A stretch of DNA of 64,000 nt from Ohtaekwangia sp035628875 (GTDB taxonomy: Bacteria > Bacteroidota > Bacteroidia > Cytophagales > Cyclobacteriaceae), in contig DASPIZ010000044.1 of the NCBI GenBank assembly GCA_035628875.1, positions 62,001 through 126,000 of the forward strand. The letters are read 5' to 3'. Under the pieces are notes generated by a model. That model saw only the letters and a list, made by a program, of their open reading frames with translations. It made no database searches and was not told the DNA's origin. Shown here in pieces: positions 43,214 to 52,217 of the stretch. The translations under genes were made by a program, and so were the position numbers. Positions within the stretch are counted from its first letter, which is position 1; each line of letters starts with the position of its first letter.

Positions 43214-45874
43214 TTATCTTTTGCCCTTTTTTGACGCGGCCTTTTTTGATACGACTTTTTTCGCGGCAGGCTTTTTAGAAGTTACTTTCTTAATAAGTCG
43301 TTTAACTGCTTTTCCGGCTGCCCTTGCGGCATCTTTGGCTAACACTTTAACAACTTTCTTAACGGAAACTTTGCCTGTTTTCTTTACAGAAACTTTGCCT
43401 GCTTTATTTGCTGCCGGCTTTGTTTTTCCAACGGCAACGGGTTTCTTGCCCGCTTTCTTGGCGACATATTTTTTCGCCAGCTTTTTAGCGCTTGGTTTTT
43501 CTTTCGTTTTTGCAACAGCCTTTTTTTCCACTGCTTTAAGGGCTTTTTTAGTAACAACTTTTTTCGCAGGTTTGGACTGTGCAGGTTTTGCCGGAGCAGG
43601 TTTCGTTTCTTCCATGAAATTCTTGCCCATAACATTCAATGCTGATCCTGCTTTAAACCATTCGATTTGATTCGCATTGTACGTATGATTTACCGGAAAG
43701 CTTTCAGTAGTACCATCGTTATGATGTAATACAATGGTAAGCTGGCGGTCAGGAGTAAAGGAAGTGAGCCCTACGATGTCGATGATATCGTCTTCCTGAA
43801 TCTTATTGTAGTCTTCTTTATTCGCAAAGGTGAGTCCAAGCATACCTTGTTTCTTCAGGTTGGTTTCGTGAATACGGGCAAATGATTTTACCAGGATGGC
43901 ACGTACACCCAAATGGCGGGGCTCCATGGCGGCATGTTCGCGCGAAGATCCTTCGCCATAGTTTTCATCACCGACCACGATGGTTCCGATTCCCTGGGCT
44001 TTGTATGCACGTTGTACGTTGGGTACTTCGTCGTATGTACCGCTGAGGGTATTTTTTACACTGTTTATTTTCTCGTTGTAGAAGTTGGTAGCGCCGATCA
44101 GTAAGTTGTTGGAAATGTTATCCAGGTGACCGCGGTACTTCAACCATTTACCAGCCATGGAAATGTGATCTGTAGTACATTTGCCTTTTGCTTTGATGAG
44201 TAAACGCAAGCCCTTAAGGTCTGTCCCTTCCCAGGCTTTAAAAGGTTCAAGCAATTGTAACCGATCTGACGTTGGACTAACCTTGACACTTACCGCGCTT
44301 CCGTCGGAAGCCGGAGCAACGTATCCGGGATCTTTAACATCAAAACCTTTTGTTGGCAGCTCGTCGCCCGAAGGAGGATCAAGCCTTACTTGTTCGCCCT
44401 GTTCATTGGTTAGATAATCGGTAAGCGGATTGAATCCGAGATCACCTGCTATGGCCAGTGCGGTTACCAGTTCAGGTGACCCTACGAAGGCATAGGTGTT
44501 CGGATTGCCATCGTTGCGTGACTGGAAATTCCTGTTGAATGAATGGACGATTGTATTCTTTTCACGCTTGTCTGCACCCATACGATTCCACATACCGATG
44601 CATGGCCCGCAGGCATTGGCGAATACTTTGGCGCCAATCTTATCAAACGTGTCGATGAACCCATCGCGTTCAATGGTATATCTTACAAGTTCGGAACCTG
44701 GTGTGATGGTAAACTCGGCTTTCGTTTTAAGTCCTTTGTCAGCCACCTGTTTTGCCAGGCTGGCTGCGCGTGAGATATCTTCATACGAAGAGTTTGTACA
44801 CGAGCCGATTAATCCGACTTCGACACGTAAAGGCCAGCCATTTTTCTCGGCTTCTTCTTTCAACTTCGAAATAGGCGTTGCCAGATCGGGGGTGAAAGGA
44901 CCATTGAGGTGTGGTTCCAATTCCGACAAATTGATCTCTACAACCTGGTCAAAATATTTTTCAGGGTTAGCGTAAACTTCAGGGTCAGCGGTAAGGTGTT
45001 CGCGAATTTGATTGGCCATGGTAGCAACTTCGGCACGTCCGGTAGCAATCAGGTAACGCTCCATCGAATCGTCATAACCAAAAGTAGATGTGGTTGCACC
45101 TACTTCGGCACCCATGTTACAGATTGTTCCTTTGCCCGTACAACTCAGGGAAGCAGCGCCATCTCCGAAATATTCTACAATGGCGCCGGTGCCGCCTTTA
45201 ACGGTAAGGATACCGGAAACTTTCAGGATTACATCTTTGGCGGAAGTCCAACCATTTAATTTGCCTGTTAATTTGACGCCGATAAGTTTAGGGAATTTTA
45301 ATTCCCACGCCATACCTGCCATTACATCAACGGCGTCTGCACCACCAACACCGATGGCCACCATGCCGAGTCCTCCTGCATTTACTGTGTGGGAGTCAGT
45401 ACCGATCATCATTCCGCCAGGGAAGGCGTAATTTTCGAGTACAACCTGGTGGATAATACCTGCGCCTGGTTTCCAGAAACCGATGCCGTATTTGTTAGAA
45501 ACAGATGAAAGAAAATCAAATACTTCTTTGCTTTCTGTTGTGGCTATTGTGAGGTCTTCAGAAGCACCTGTGCGTGCTGTAATGAGGTGATCGCAATGCA
45601 CAGTTGATGGTACGGCGACCTTTGGCCTTCCGGCAGACATGAATTGAAGCAGCGCCATTTGAGCCGTAGCGTCCTGCATCGCAACGCGGTCGGGTGAGAA
45701 ATCTACGTAAGATTTGCCGCGTTCGAAATTTGAAAGCTTCTGATCGGCGTGGAGGTGCGAATACAGAATCTTTTCGGATAAGGTTAGCGGACGATTTACT
45801 ACTTTTCTGGCTTTGGCGATGCGCGAAGGCATCTGCTTATATAAAGCCCGGATCATGTCTAGGTCGAATACCAT
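43214..45874 (-). CDS. acn: Aconitase with a 133-residue histone H1-like tail
   Basis: TCA-cycle aconitate hydratase: citrate to isocitrate, with a [4Fe-4S] cluster. The core (residues 1-753) is of the mitochondrial/Bacteroidota type, with cluster cysteines in GSCTNSSYED and ANACGPCIGMWNR, substrate residues in GSSREHAAM, and the usual core end QIEWFKAGSALNVMG. From residue 754 (base 43615 down to 43217) a tail of 133 residues follows, about 45 of them Lys, with Ala, Val and Pro in KKAVAK, KKAGKK, VSVKK, AAKKV patterns like histone H1 or AlgP. The frame is open throughout, so it is one protein as read. Normal aconitases of this class end near 755 residues. The tail suggests nucleic-acid binding. 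Confidence 0.93.
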   Translation of the reverse strand: MVFDLDMIRALYKQMPSRIAKARKVVNRPLTLSEKILYSHLHADQKLSNFERGKSYVDFSPDRVAMQDATAQMALLQFMSAGRPKVAVPSTVHCDHLITARTGASEDLTIATTESKEVFDFLSSVSNKYGIGFWKPGAGIIHQVVLENYAFPGGMMIGTDSHTVNAGGLGMVAIGVGGADAVDVMAGMAWELKFPKLIGVKLTGKLNGWTSAKDVILKVSGILTVKGGTGAIVEYFGDGAASLSCTGKGTICNMGAEVGATTSTFGYDDSMERYLIATGRAEVATMANQIREHLTADPEVYANPEKYFDQVVEINLSELEPHLNGPFTPDLATPISKLKEEAEKNGWPLRVEVGLIGSCTNSSYEDISRAASLAKQVADKGLKTKAEFTITPGSELVRYTIERDGFIDTFDKIGAKVFANACGPCIGMWNRMGADKREKNTIVHSFNRNFQSRNDGNPNTYAFVGSPELVTALAIAGDLGFNPLTDYLTNEQGEQVRLDPPSGDELPTKGFDVKDPGYVAPASDGSAVSVKVSPTSDRLQLLEPFKAWEGTDLKGLRLLIKAKGKCTTDHISMAGKWLKYRGHLDNISNNLLIGATNFYNEKINSVKNTLSGTYDEVPNVQRAYKAQGIGTIVVGDENYGEGSSREHAAMEPRHLGVRAILVKSFARIHETNLKKQGMLGLTFANKEDYNKIQEDDIIDIVGLTSFTPDRQLTIVLHHNDGTTESFPVNHTYNANQIEWFKAGSALNVMGKNFMEETKPAPAKPAQSKPAKKVVTKKALKAVEKKAVAKTKEKPSAKKLAKKYVAKKAGKKPVAVGKTKPAANKAGKVSVKKTGKVSVKKVVKVLAKDAARAAGKAVKRLIKKVTSKKPAAKKVVSKKAASKKGKR

Positions 45875-45919
45875 AATTGATAAATTTAAAAACGGTGCTA
45901 AAGTACTAATTTTTTCGTC

Positions 45920-46417
45920 CTAATGAAGCGCAGCTTCATTGTTTACCGCATTATGCAGGGACGTTTTTCCGTCTCTTATTTTATCCAACAAATAGTTTAA
46001 CTGCCGGGTTTCTTCTTCAGATAGATTATTCAACAAAGCATCGAATTGATCCACAGCTTCCTGCATTTCACTGAGAATCTGGAGGCCGTTTTCGGTAATG
46101 GAAACCTCTACGGCACGTTTGTCTTTCTCCGCATTTTTTCGTGTAACAAGGTTTTTGATGCGCAGTCTTTCAACAATGCGTGAGGCATCAGACATTTTAT
46201 CCAGCATACGTTCGCGGATAAGGTTTACAGATGCATGACCGGGGTGTTGGCCTCTTAAAATACGAAGCACATTATATTGCTGACGTGTGATATCATACTG
46301 CTTGAACAGCATGTTCATCTGATCCTGAATATAATAACTGGTAAACAAAAGATTGAGAATCGCTTTCTGCGATTCATTGCGAAACTCGCGTTGCTGGATA
46401 TCATTCTCGAGGGACAT
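45920..46417 (-). CDS. MarR family transcriptional regulator
   Basis: Dimeric winged-helix DNA-binding repressor of about 165 residues. The recognition region is ASVNLIRERMLDKMSDASRIVERLRIKNLVTR, the wing is KNAEKDKRAVEVSITENG, and helices at both ends would form the dimer interface. It is 45 bases upstream of aconitase on the same strand, so control of, or co-transcription with, acn is possible. The ligand is unknown. Confidence 0.88.
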   Translation of the reverse strand: MSLENDIQQREFRNESQKAILNLLFTSYYIQDQMNMLFKQYDITRQQYNVLRILRGQHPGHASVNLIRERMLDKMSDASRIVERLRIKNLVTRKNAEKDKRAVEVSITENGLQILSEMQEAVDQFDALLNNLSEEETRQLNYLLDKIRDGKTSLHNAVNNEAALH

Positions 46418-46529
46418 AAGAATAATGGCTATTTGGTTTGAATTCGAAATTAGCCATTAATTCATTTACATCGCCTATGAAAATTGAGTTTTATTGCTTG
46501 AATATAAATACAAGCGAATGGTCGTTATG

Positions 46530-47219
46530 TCATTTACTATTAATGTAGTTCAGAAATTCGCGTTTGATATTTTCATCCCTGAATTTTCCGGTAAAGTATG
46601 CTGTACCTGTTTTACTGTTGGTGTCGCCCACGCCACGTGATGCTACACACATGTGATTGGCGTCAATCACTACGCCAACATGTTCTGTCTGTAACACGCG
46701 TTCTATCTCTTTACCAATTTGTACAGTAAGGCGTTCCTGTACCTGAGGACGTTTGGAAAAGTACTGCACAATGCGATTGATTTTTGAAAGCCCGATCACC
46801 TTTCCATTGGAGAAGTATGCAACGTGTGCCTTACCGTATATCGGCACAAAGTGGTGTTCACAATGGGAATAGAATGTGATGTCTTTTTCCACCAGCATCT
46901 GGTCGTAGTTATACTTGTTATCAAACAGACGGGCGTGCGGTCTGTTCTTTGGATTCAACCCACTGAAGACTTCCTTTACATACATTTTCGCCACGCGTCT
47001 TGGCGTACCGTTAAGACTGTCATCGGTTAGATCCAGACCCAGGATTTGCATGATGTCACGAAAATGCTTTTCTATCCGGTTGATCTTTTCCTCATCGTCG
47101 AGATCAAAAGCATCAGCTCTTAATGGCGTTTCAAAAGACGAGAGGATATGATCATCTTCTGCTTCATCGTCGATTGAACTAATCGGCCGGATATTCAACG
47201 AAATTTCTTTCTGTCTCAT
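46530..47219 (-). CDS. folE: GTP cyclohydrolase I
   Basis: Zn enzyme turning GTP into dihydroneopterin triphosphate, for folate or tetrahydrobiopterin. The zinc site is in FYSHCEHHFVPIYG and HMCVASRGV, and the tunnel motif is GLSKINRIVQYFSKRPQVQERLT. At 229 residues it has a 40-residue acidic N-terminal extension (SSIDDEAEDDHILSS), which may be regulatory or may mean a later start. It overlaps the pterin synthase gene upstream by 41 bases, so translation is coupled. Confidence 0.95.
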   Translation of the reverse strand: MRQKEISLNIRPISSIDDEAEDDHILSSFETPLRADAFDLDDEEKINRIEKHFRDIMQILGLDLTDDSLNGTPRRVAKMYVKEVFSGLNPKNRPHARLFDNKYNYDQMLVEKDITFYSHCEHHFVPIYGKAHVAYFSNGKVIGLSKINRIVQYFSKRPQVQERLTVQIGKEIERVLQTEHVGVVIDANHMCVASRGVGDTNSKTGTAYFTGKFRDENIKREFLNYINSK

Positions 47220-47589
47220 ACAATGTGATTTTCAGGTCTAAATTTGAATCTATCTTCTCGCGCAAAATTTTCCAGATAACAACCGCGATGTTCTCTGCTG
47301 TGGGATTAACGGATTTAAAATATACAGTGTCAAGATTTAAATTCCGATGATCGAATTTTTGGATTACATGTTCACGGATCATATCACTCAACACTTTGAG
47401 GTCATACACATACCCTGTTTCCGGGTCCGCTTCTCCTGTAATGCTTACATACAATTCATAATTGTGTCCATGGAAACTGGGGTTATTACATTTTCCAAAA
47501 ACAGCGTTGTTTTTTTCGTCTGACCATGCGGGATTAAAGAGCCTGTGTGCTGCGTTAAAATGTTCCTTCCGGGTTACCTTTACTTTCAT
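47179..47589 (-). CDS. 6-pyruvoyl-tetrahydropterin synthase / QueD family
   Basis: Acts on the FolE product, 136 residues. The zinc histidines are in HFNAAHRL and FHGHNYEL, the catalytic cysteine is in GKCNNPSFHGHNY, and the closing glutamate is in LYETERNF. The CNNPxxHGHNY form is that of true pyruvoyl-tetrahydropterin synthases more than of E. coli QueD. With folE overlapping and aromatic amino-acid catabolism genes in the window, tetrahydrobiopterin synthesis is more likely than queuosine; this is inference. No queC/queE is adjacent. Confidence 0.88.
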   Translation of the reverse strand: MKVKVTRKEHFNAAHRLFNPAWSDEKNNAVFGKCNNPSFHGHNYELYVSITGEADPETGYVYDLKVLSDMIREHVIQKFDHRNLNLDTVYFKSVNPTAENIAVVIWKILREKIDSNLDLKITLYETERNFVEYPAD

Positions 47590-48098
47590 TAGATGTAATA
47601 AAGAATCTTTCGTTACAGGTGGTTAAATACGTTATCCGCTCCCCAAATTTCCGCTTCTTTCAATATTGTAAACTAACAGCATTATGGAAAAAAGGTTCAT
47701 TACTACATTTGGGGCCTGATCAAAGCGCGGAATAAATCTTAAACAATCGTTGGCATTAATTCATTCAAAAATTAAAGCAACGAAAATAAAGTAACGAATC
47801 CGAATTCTTTTGTAATTACAGTTTACTCCTGTTTATTGCAAGAGAATGGAACCGGTCCGCAAAAAAATTCTGAAGCAAGGAATGTATTCTTTTTATTTTT
47901 CGTTTGACCAAACACAACCTGGCTGCATATAGCAAGGAGCGAAATAAGGACGATGAGCAGAATGCGGAATTTGGGATTCACAAGCTGAAAAAATTAGGGT
48001 TAGCGAGCGAAAATATAGAATTAAAGTGAAATTTCATAATTTTTATGTAATTCATTAGTTTTCAATTACTTATATTGGTTAAATAAGTTTGATAAGAG
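47590..48098. other. 509-base spacer between pterin genes and cysH
   Basis: It holds one likely small gene on the minus strand (47823-47981, listed separately). Near its right end is a TAAGTTTG -7 box at 48084-48091, only 7 bases before the cysH start; if used, the cysH transcript would be nearly leaderless. No preQ1-like or SAM-like aptamer was recognised. The rest shows nothing. Confidence 0.45.
47823..47981 (-). CDS. Candidate 52-residue secreted protein
   Basis: Minus-strand frame from GTG 47981 to TAA 47823. It starts with a textbook signal peptide (MNPKFRILLIVLISLLAICS, then QVVFGQ) and has a mature part of about 26 residues with two cysteines (ASEFFCGPVPFSCNKQE). The upstream in-frame stop is only 15 bases before the GTG, so the frame is not a fragment of a longer one. 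No family recognised. Downstream on the same strand lies the pterin synthase, about 230 bases away. Confidence 0.45.
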   Translation of the reverse strand: MNPKFRILLIVLISLLAICSQVVFGQTKNKKNTFLASEFFCGPVPFSCNKQE

Positions 48099-48755
48099 AT
48101 GAAATTTGATGAAATAAAAGCCAAAATTGAAGCGTATAAAACGACGGGAAAAAGACTCTTCACGACGTCTTCGTTTCAATCACATAGTCTGGTATTACTG
48201 CACATGCTGAGTCGGATCGACAAAACGATTCCGGTTTACTTCATCAATACAGGATATCATTTTCCGGAAACAGTCCGGTTCAGGGATTTTATCACGGAAC
48301 AATTTGGTATCAATACCGTTGATTTAAAATCTGAAGTTCCAAAGTTTATGCAGCGCGATTATGATGGTAAGTTATTATTCGCTTCCGATCCGGATCATTG
48401 CTGCTATCTAAATAAGACACAACCCATGGATGCGATCCTGCGCTCGAATGATGTGTGGATCAACGGTGTTCGGGCCGATCAAAGTGCTATTCGTGCAGCG
48501 ATGAAAATTGAACAACCTGCTCAACATGGTTGCATACGTTTTCATCCGATGCTTGACTGGACACCAAAGATGATCTGGGAATACCAGAAAGAATATAATC
48601 TGCCCAAACATCCGCTGGAAGAAAAAGGATATTTCAGTATAGGATGTGAACCTTGTACCCGTAAATTAGATCCCGAAATGCAGGAGCGTGAAGCGCGTTG
48701 GTTTGGATTGAATAAGGTGGAATGTGGGTTGAATACAGACCTCGTCAGCAAGTAA
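48099..48755 (+). CDS. cysH: Fe-S type phosphoadenylyl/adenylyl-sulfate reductase
   Basis: Assimilatory sulfate reduction: reduces APS or PAPS to sulfite. In 218 residues it has the PP-loop region TTSSFQSHSLVLLHML and the two cysteine pairs DHCCYLNK and GCEPCTR that hold a [4Fe-4S] cluster, the mark of APS reductases. The redox cysteine is near the C-terminus in VECGLNTD, where most homologues have ECGLH. The sulfurylase genes cysD/cysN are not adjacent. Confidence 0.9.
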   Translation: MKFDEIKAKIEAYKTTGKRLFTTSSFQSHSLVLLHMLSRIDKTIPVYFINTGYHFPETVRFRDFITEQFGINTVDLKSEVPKFMQRDYDGKLLFASDPDHCCYLNKTQPMDAILRSNDVWINGVRADQSAIRAAMKIEQPAQHGCIRFHPMLDWTPKMIWEYQKEYNLPKHPLEEKGYFSIGCEPCTRKLDPEMQEREARWFGLNKVECGLNTDLVSK

Positions 48756-48802
48756 TATCCGCGATTTGAAACCATGTCATAATTTTAATTGCTACGCCTT
48801 AA

Positions 48803-49723
48803 ATGAAAGTTTTAGTAACAGGGGGTGCCGGTTATATCGGTACTGAATTGATCACACAGCTTGTCTCCAATCCCAAAGTTGAAAAAGTAATTATCTTCGA
48901 TAATCTGAGTCGGTTGAATTATAACATATTCCTTGGCTTGCGTCTTCAGAAACATCTTAAAATATCTTTTATTAAAGGCGAACTGCTGGATTCACGGGCC
49001 TTGCGTAAAGCGCTTAAAGATATTGATGTGGTGTATCATCTCGCCGCAAAAGTAACAACGCCTTTCTCCAACATTGATGCCCATGTATATGAGCAGATTA
49101 ATCATTGGGGCACTGCAGAGTTGGTCTACGCTGTTGAAGAAAGCAATGTAAAACGATTCATCTATAGCAGTAGTACAAGTATTTACGGGCAATCCGCTGA
49201 AACGGTAGACGAAACTGCCCTTCCTGAACCTCAGTCTTTGTATGCAATTTCTAAAGTGCGGGGAGAAGAGCACGTGAAAAGACTCTCCGAGAAAATGGAT
49301 ACTTATATTATGCGCCTTGGCAATGTATACGGCTACAGCAAGAGTATGCGCTTTGATGCTATAATAAACCGTTTCGTATTCGGTGCGAACTTTAATAAAA
49401 TGGTGACCATCCAGGGCGATGGAAAACAATCACGGGCTTTCATTCATGTGGAAATGGTATCGCGCGCTTTTGCTAACCTGTTAAGTTCTGACCTGCCAAG
49501 CGGAACCTACAACCTGGTGGAAAAAAATATTAAGGTTGTTGATATCCTTGACGCTTTGAAAGAGCTTGTGCCGGATCTAGAGTTTCTTTTTATTAATCAG
49601 CATTTACGGCTTAATGCACTTCACGTTAAACCCAACCCAATGGTTAACCAGACCCTCGGAATTACGAATAACAGAAGTCTCAAAGAAGAGCTTCAGGAAT
49701 TCATGGCGAAGTTTAGTTTCTAA
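48803..49723 (+). CDS. NAD-dependent epimerase/dehydratase
   Basis: Extended SDR acting on a nucleotide sugar, 306 residues. It has the Rossmann motif VTGGAGYIGTELI, catalytic serine in YSSSTSIYGQ and Tyr-x-x-x-Lys in YAISKVRGE. It resembles UDP-glucose 4-epimerase relatives, but the C-terminal half is not specific enough to name a substrate. It lies 47 bases after cysH and 29 before the antiporter gene, all on the same strand. Confidence 0.88.
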   Translation: MKVLVTGGAGYIGTELITQLVSNPKVEKVIIFDNLSRLNYNIFLGLRLQKHLKISFIKGELLDSRALRKALKDIDVVYHLAAKVTTPFSNIDAHVYEQINHWGTAELVYAVEESNVKRFIYSSSTSIYGQSAETVDETALPEPQSLYAISKVRGEEHVKRLSEKMDTYIMRLGNVYGYSKSMRFDAIINRFVFGANFNKMVTIQGDGKQSRAFIHVEMVSRAFANLLSSDLPSGTYNLVEKNIKVVDILDALKELVPDLEFLFINQHLRLNALHVKPNPMVNQTLGITNNRSLKEELQEFMAKFSF

Positions 49724-49752
49724 TCTTCAATTTACTTTAGGTTCCTTAGCTT

Positions 49753-51339
49753 ATGCAGGAGATCACAACGGTCATTATTTTACTTGCTGTTGTTACTGCC
49801 CTGGCTGAAGTCGCAGATAAAATTCGAATACCATATCCAATTTTACTCGTCCTGAGTGGAATAGCCATAGGTCTGGTCCCCGGCTTACCAACCATTAGTT
49901 TAGATCCGGATATCGTCTTCTTAATTTTTTTACCTCCAATTTTATACTCAGCAGCATGGACTACTTCATGGCCCGATTTTAAAAAAGCAAAACGGCCAAT
50001 TACCCTGCTTGCTATTGGTTGTGTCATATTTACAACCTGTGCCGTTGCTTATATCGCGCATGCGTTTATTCCATGTTTGGGTTGGCCCGAAGCTTTTGTA
50101 TTGGGAGCCATTATTTCACCGCCAGATGCTATAGCAGCAACAGCCGCAACAAAAGGGTTGGGTGTGCCTAAAAGGTTGATCACGGTGCTTGAAGGAGAAA
50201 GCCTTGTAAATGATGCTACCGGACTGATTGCCTATCGGTATGCCGTTGCAGCTGTAGTCAGCGGATCGTTTCATCTGTGGCAAGCCGGTCTCCAATTTTT
50301 ATTTGTGGCCATCGCGGGTATCGCACTAGGACTGATGATTGGATTTACCTTTAAATGGATTCACAAGATTACACCCCATAATCCGACCACGGCAACAGCA
50401 CTAACTTTTCTAACCCCTTTTGTTTCTTATCTGCTAGCTGAATGGTTGCATGTATCCGGGGTATTGGCCGTGGTGGCAGCAGGTCTGTATCTAAGCTGGA
50501 ATTCAAGCTCGATATTTTCGCAACAAACGCGGCTTCAAACAAGCAGTTCCTGGAGCACAATGATCTTTATTTTGAATGGTATAATCTTCATTCTTATCGG
50601 TCTCCAGTTGCCCGAGATCATACAAAACATAGAAGGACATTCTACGCGCGATCTGTTAAAGTATGGTGCGATTATTAGTCTGGCGGTGATTGTTGGGAGA
50701 ATTATCTGGGTCTACCCGGGAGCTTATATCCCCCGCTGGATGAGTAAGAGCATTCGTGAAAAAGAACCGGATACAACGTTTGGACTGGTGACTATTTTAG
50801 CATGGTCTGGCATGCGTGGTGTGATATCATTGGCGGCGGCCCTGGCGTTGCCCCTTACCATTGAAGGAACCAAGCCATTTCCTCAACGTGATCTGATTAT
50901 CTTCCTTACGTTTTGTGTTATTTTTTCAACGCTTATTATTCAAGGGCTTACTGTAAGGCCCCTGATTAAATTGTTTCGAATTCATCCTGACGGGCGGGAA
51001 CATGCGATTGAACAAAGTGCCAGGCTGGCGTTAGCCTCATCTGCCATTGAACACATTGAAGAAAATTATTCGCTGGCCCTGAGTGATGAGGTGCTCAATC
51101 AAATTAAAACCAAATATGAAATTAGAATTCAACGGATAAGAAAGGATGAAATAGAACGTAAACTTGATGTAGCACAAATTATGGAGTTTCAGCGCATACA
51201 ACAAGAACTCCTTGACAAGCAAAGAAAAGATCTCATCATTATGAGAGCTGAAGGTAAAATCAGCGATGAAGCCATGCGAAAAATTGAGTATGAACTGGAT
51301 CTTGAGGAGACGCGCTTAATTCTGGAACGGGGGTTGTGA
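49753..51339 (+). CDS. CPA1-type Na+/H+ antiporter
   Basis: Inner-membrane cation/proton exchanger, 528 residues. About 12 membrane segments fill residues 1-410, with the ion-site motifs SPPDAIAATA and GESLVNDATGLIAYR (Asn-Asp pair) and the later AWSGMRGVISLAAALALP. A cytoplasmic, charged, helical tail of about 110 residues (YEIRIQRIRKDEIERK...) could be regulatory. It is closest to the NhaP/YjcE group. A strong terminator follows. Confidence 0.93.
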   Translation: MQEITTVIILLAVVTALAEVADKIRIPYPILLVLSGIAIGLVPGLPTISLDPDIVFLIFLPPILYSAAWTTSWPDFKKAKRPITLLAIGCVIFTTCAVAYIAHAFIPCLGWPEAFVLGAIISPPDAIAATAATKGLGVPKRLITVLEGESLVNDATGLIAYRYAVAAVVSGSFHLWQAGLQFLFVAIAGIALGLMIGFTFKWIHKITPHNPTTATALTFLTPFVSYLLAEWLHVSGVLAVVAAGLYLSWNSSSIFSQQTRLQTSSSWSTMIFILNGIIFILIGLQLPEIIQNIEGHSTRDLLKYGAIISLAVIVGRIIWVYPGAYIPRWMSKSIREKEPDTTFGLVTILAWSGMRGVISLAAALALPLTIEGTKPFPQRDLIIFLTFCVIFSTLIIQGLTVRPLIKLFRIHPDGREHAIEQSARLALASSAIEHIEENYSLALSDEVLNQIKTKYEIRIQRIRKDEIERKLDVAQIMEFQRIQQELLDKQRKDLIIMRAEGKISDEAMRKIEYELDLEETRLILERGL

Positions 51340-51363
51340 CGACAATAAAATCTGCAGGAGAAA

Positions 51364-51394
51364 ATATAAAGGCCACTTACCGTGGCCTTTATAT
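51364..51394. terminator. Two-way terminator between antiporter and bacilliredoxin
   Basis: A perfect 13-bp inverted repeat, ATATAAAGGCCAC with GTGGCCTTTATAT, has a TTACC loop. It lies between two convergent genes. T-runs are short, so efficiency is uncertain. Confidence 0.75.
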
Positions 51395-51417
51395 GGGAAC
51401 GCATAATAAATCTTAGC

Positions 51418-51834
51418 TCAACAGAATTCATCAAATACTTCCAATAAATGCTGACCAATCATCTGGGCGTTCCGGCCTTCAATATGATGGCGCTCGACGA
51501 AGTGTACCAGTTCTCCATCTTTAAATAATGCGATAGAAGGAGAAGATGGCGGGTAGGGCAGGGTATACTCCCGTGCTTTCGAAACCGCATCCTTATCAAC
51601 ACCCGCGAAAACGGTAGCCAACGTGTTTGGTTTTTTTGTTGTGTTCTGCAAAGCCCACTTTACACCAGGTCGGGCGGCACCAGCGGCACAACCACAAACT
51701 GAATTGATCACGAGCAGTGTAGTGCCTTTACTGTTTTTAAGTTGCGTATCTACTTCTTCCGGCGTTTTTAATTCAGTAAATCCGGCGCTTGTCAGATCTG
51801 TGCGCATTGGGGCCACTAATTGTTCTGGATACAT
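51418..51834 (-). CDS. BrxA/BrxB family bacilliredoxin
   Basis: Thioredoxin-fold protein that removes bacillithiol-type mixed disulfides, 138 residues. The redox motif is Cys-Gly-Cys in NSVCGCAAGAARPG, as in YphP/YqiW. It follows the suf genes on the same strand with a 29-base gap, which fits a role in thiol and Fe-S homeostasis. Confidence 0.9.
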   Translation of the reverse strand: MYPEQLVAPMRTDLTSAGFTELKTPEEVDTQLKNSKGTTLLVINSVCGCAAGAARPGVKWALQNTTKKPNTLATVFAGVDKDAVSKAREYTLPYPPSSPSIALFKDGELVHFVERHHIEGRNAQMIGQHLLEVFDEFC

Positions 51835-51863
51835 ATAAGTACAAATTAATTTAGGTGTTGATA

Positions 51864-52217
51864 TTATAAAAAGCCAAGTTCAAGTTTAGCCGCTTCGCTC
51901 ATCATGTCCTGTGAATATGGTGGATCAAAAGTAAGTTCGACCTTTACATCGTTTACGCCTTCGATCGCTTTTAGTTTTTGCTCCACTTCGCTCGGTATAA
52001 CTTCTGCGGAAGGGCAGGACGGTGACGTTAATGTCATCAATACATATACATTGTTCACGGGATAGACATTGATCTCATAGATCAATCCCAGTTCGTAAAC
52101 GTCGACCGGAATCTCCGGATCGTATATGGTTTTGATGGCAGCAAGTACTTTATCCTTAAGATCCGGTGTGGTCCTTTCGGATATCGCCTGCGCATTGTTT
52201 TGTTCTGAATCGTTCAT
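51864..52217 (-). CDS. sufT: SufT / MIP18 (DUF59) Fe-S assembly factor
   Basis: Auxiliary factor for maturation of Fe-S proteins, 117 residues. It shows the DUF59 signature IYDPEIPVDVYELGLIYEI and the conserved cysteine in TSPSCPSAEVIP. An N-terminal extension of about 18 polar residues precedes the domain. The ATG overlaps the sufE stop (ATGA), so it is the last translationally coupled member of the suf operon. Confidence 0.9.
   Translation of the reverse strand: MNDSEQNNAQAISERTTPDLKDKVLAAIKTIYDPEIPVDVYELGLIYEINVYPVNNVYVLMTLTSPSCPSAEVIPSEVEQKLKAIEGVNDVKVELTFDPPYSQDMMSEAAKLELGFL

Noticed and set aside
43194..43670. Long + strand open frame of 158 codons rich in Phe and Ala
   Set aside because: It is the antisense of the lysine-rich aconitase tail; a Lys/Ala-rich coding strand automatically gives a Phe/Ala-rich open frame opposite.
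47590..47700. preQ1 or similar riboswitch upstream of the pterin synthase
   Set aside because: No aptamer-like hairpin with an A-rich tail was found in the minus-strand leader.
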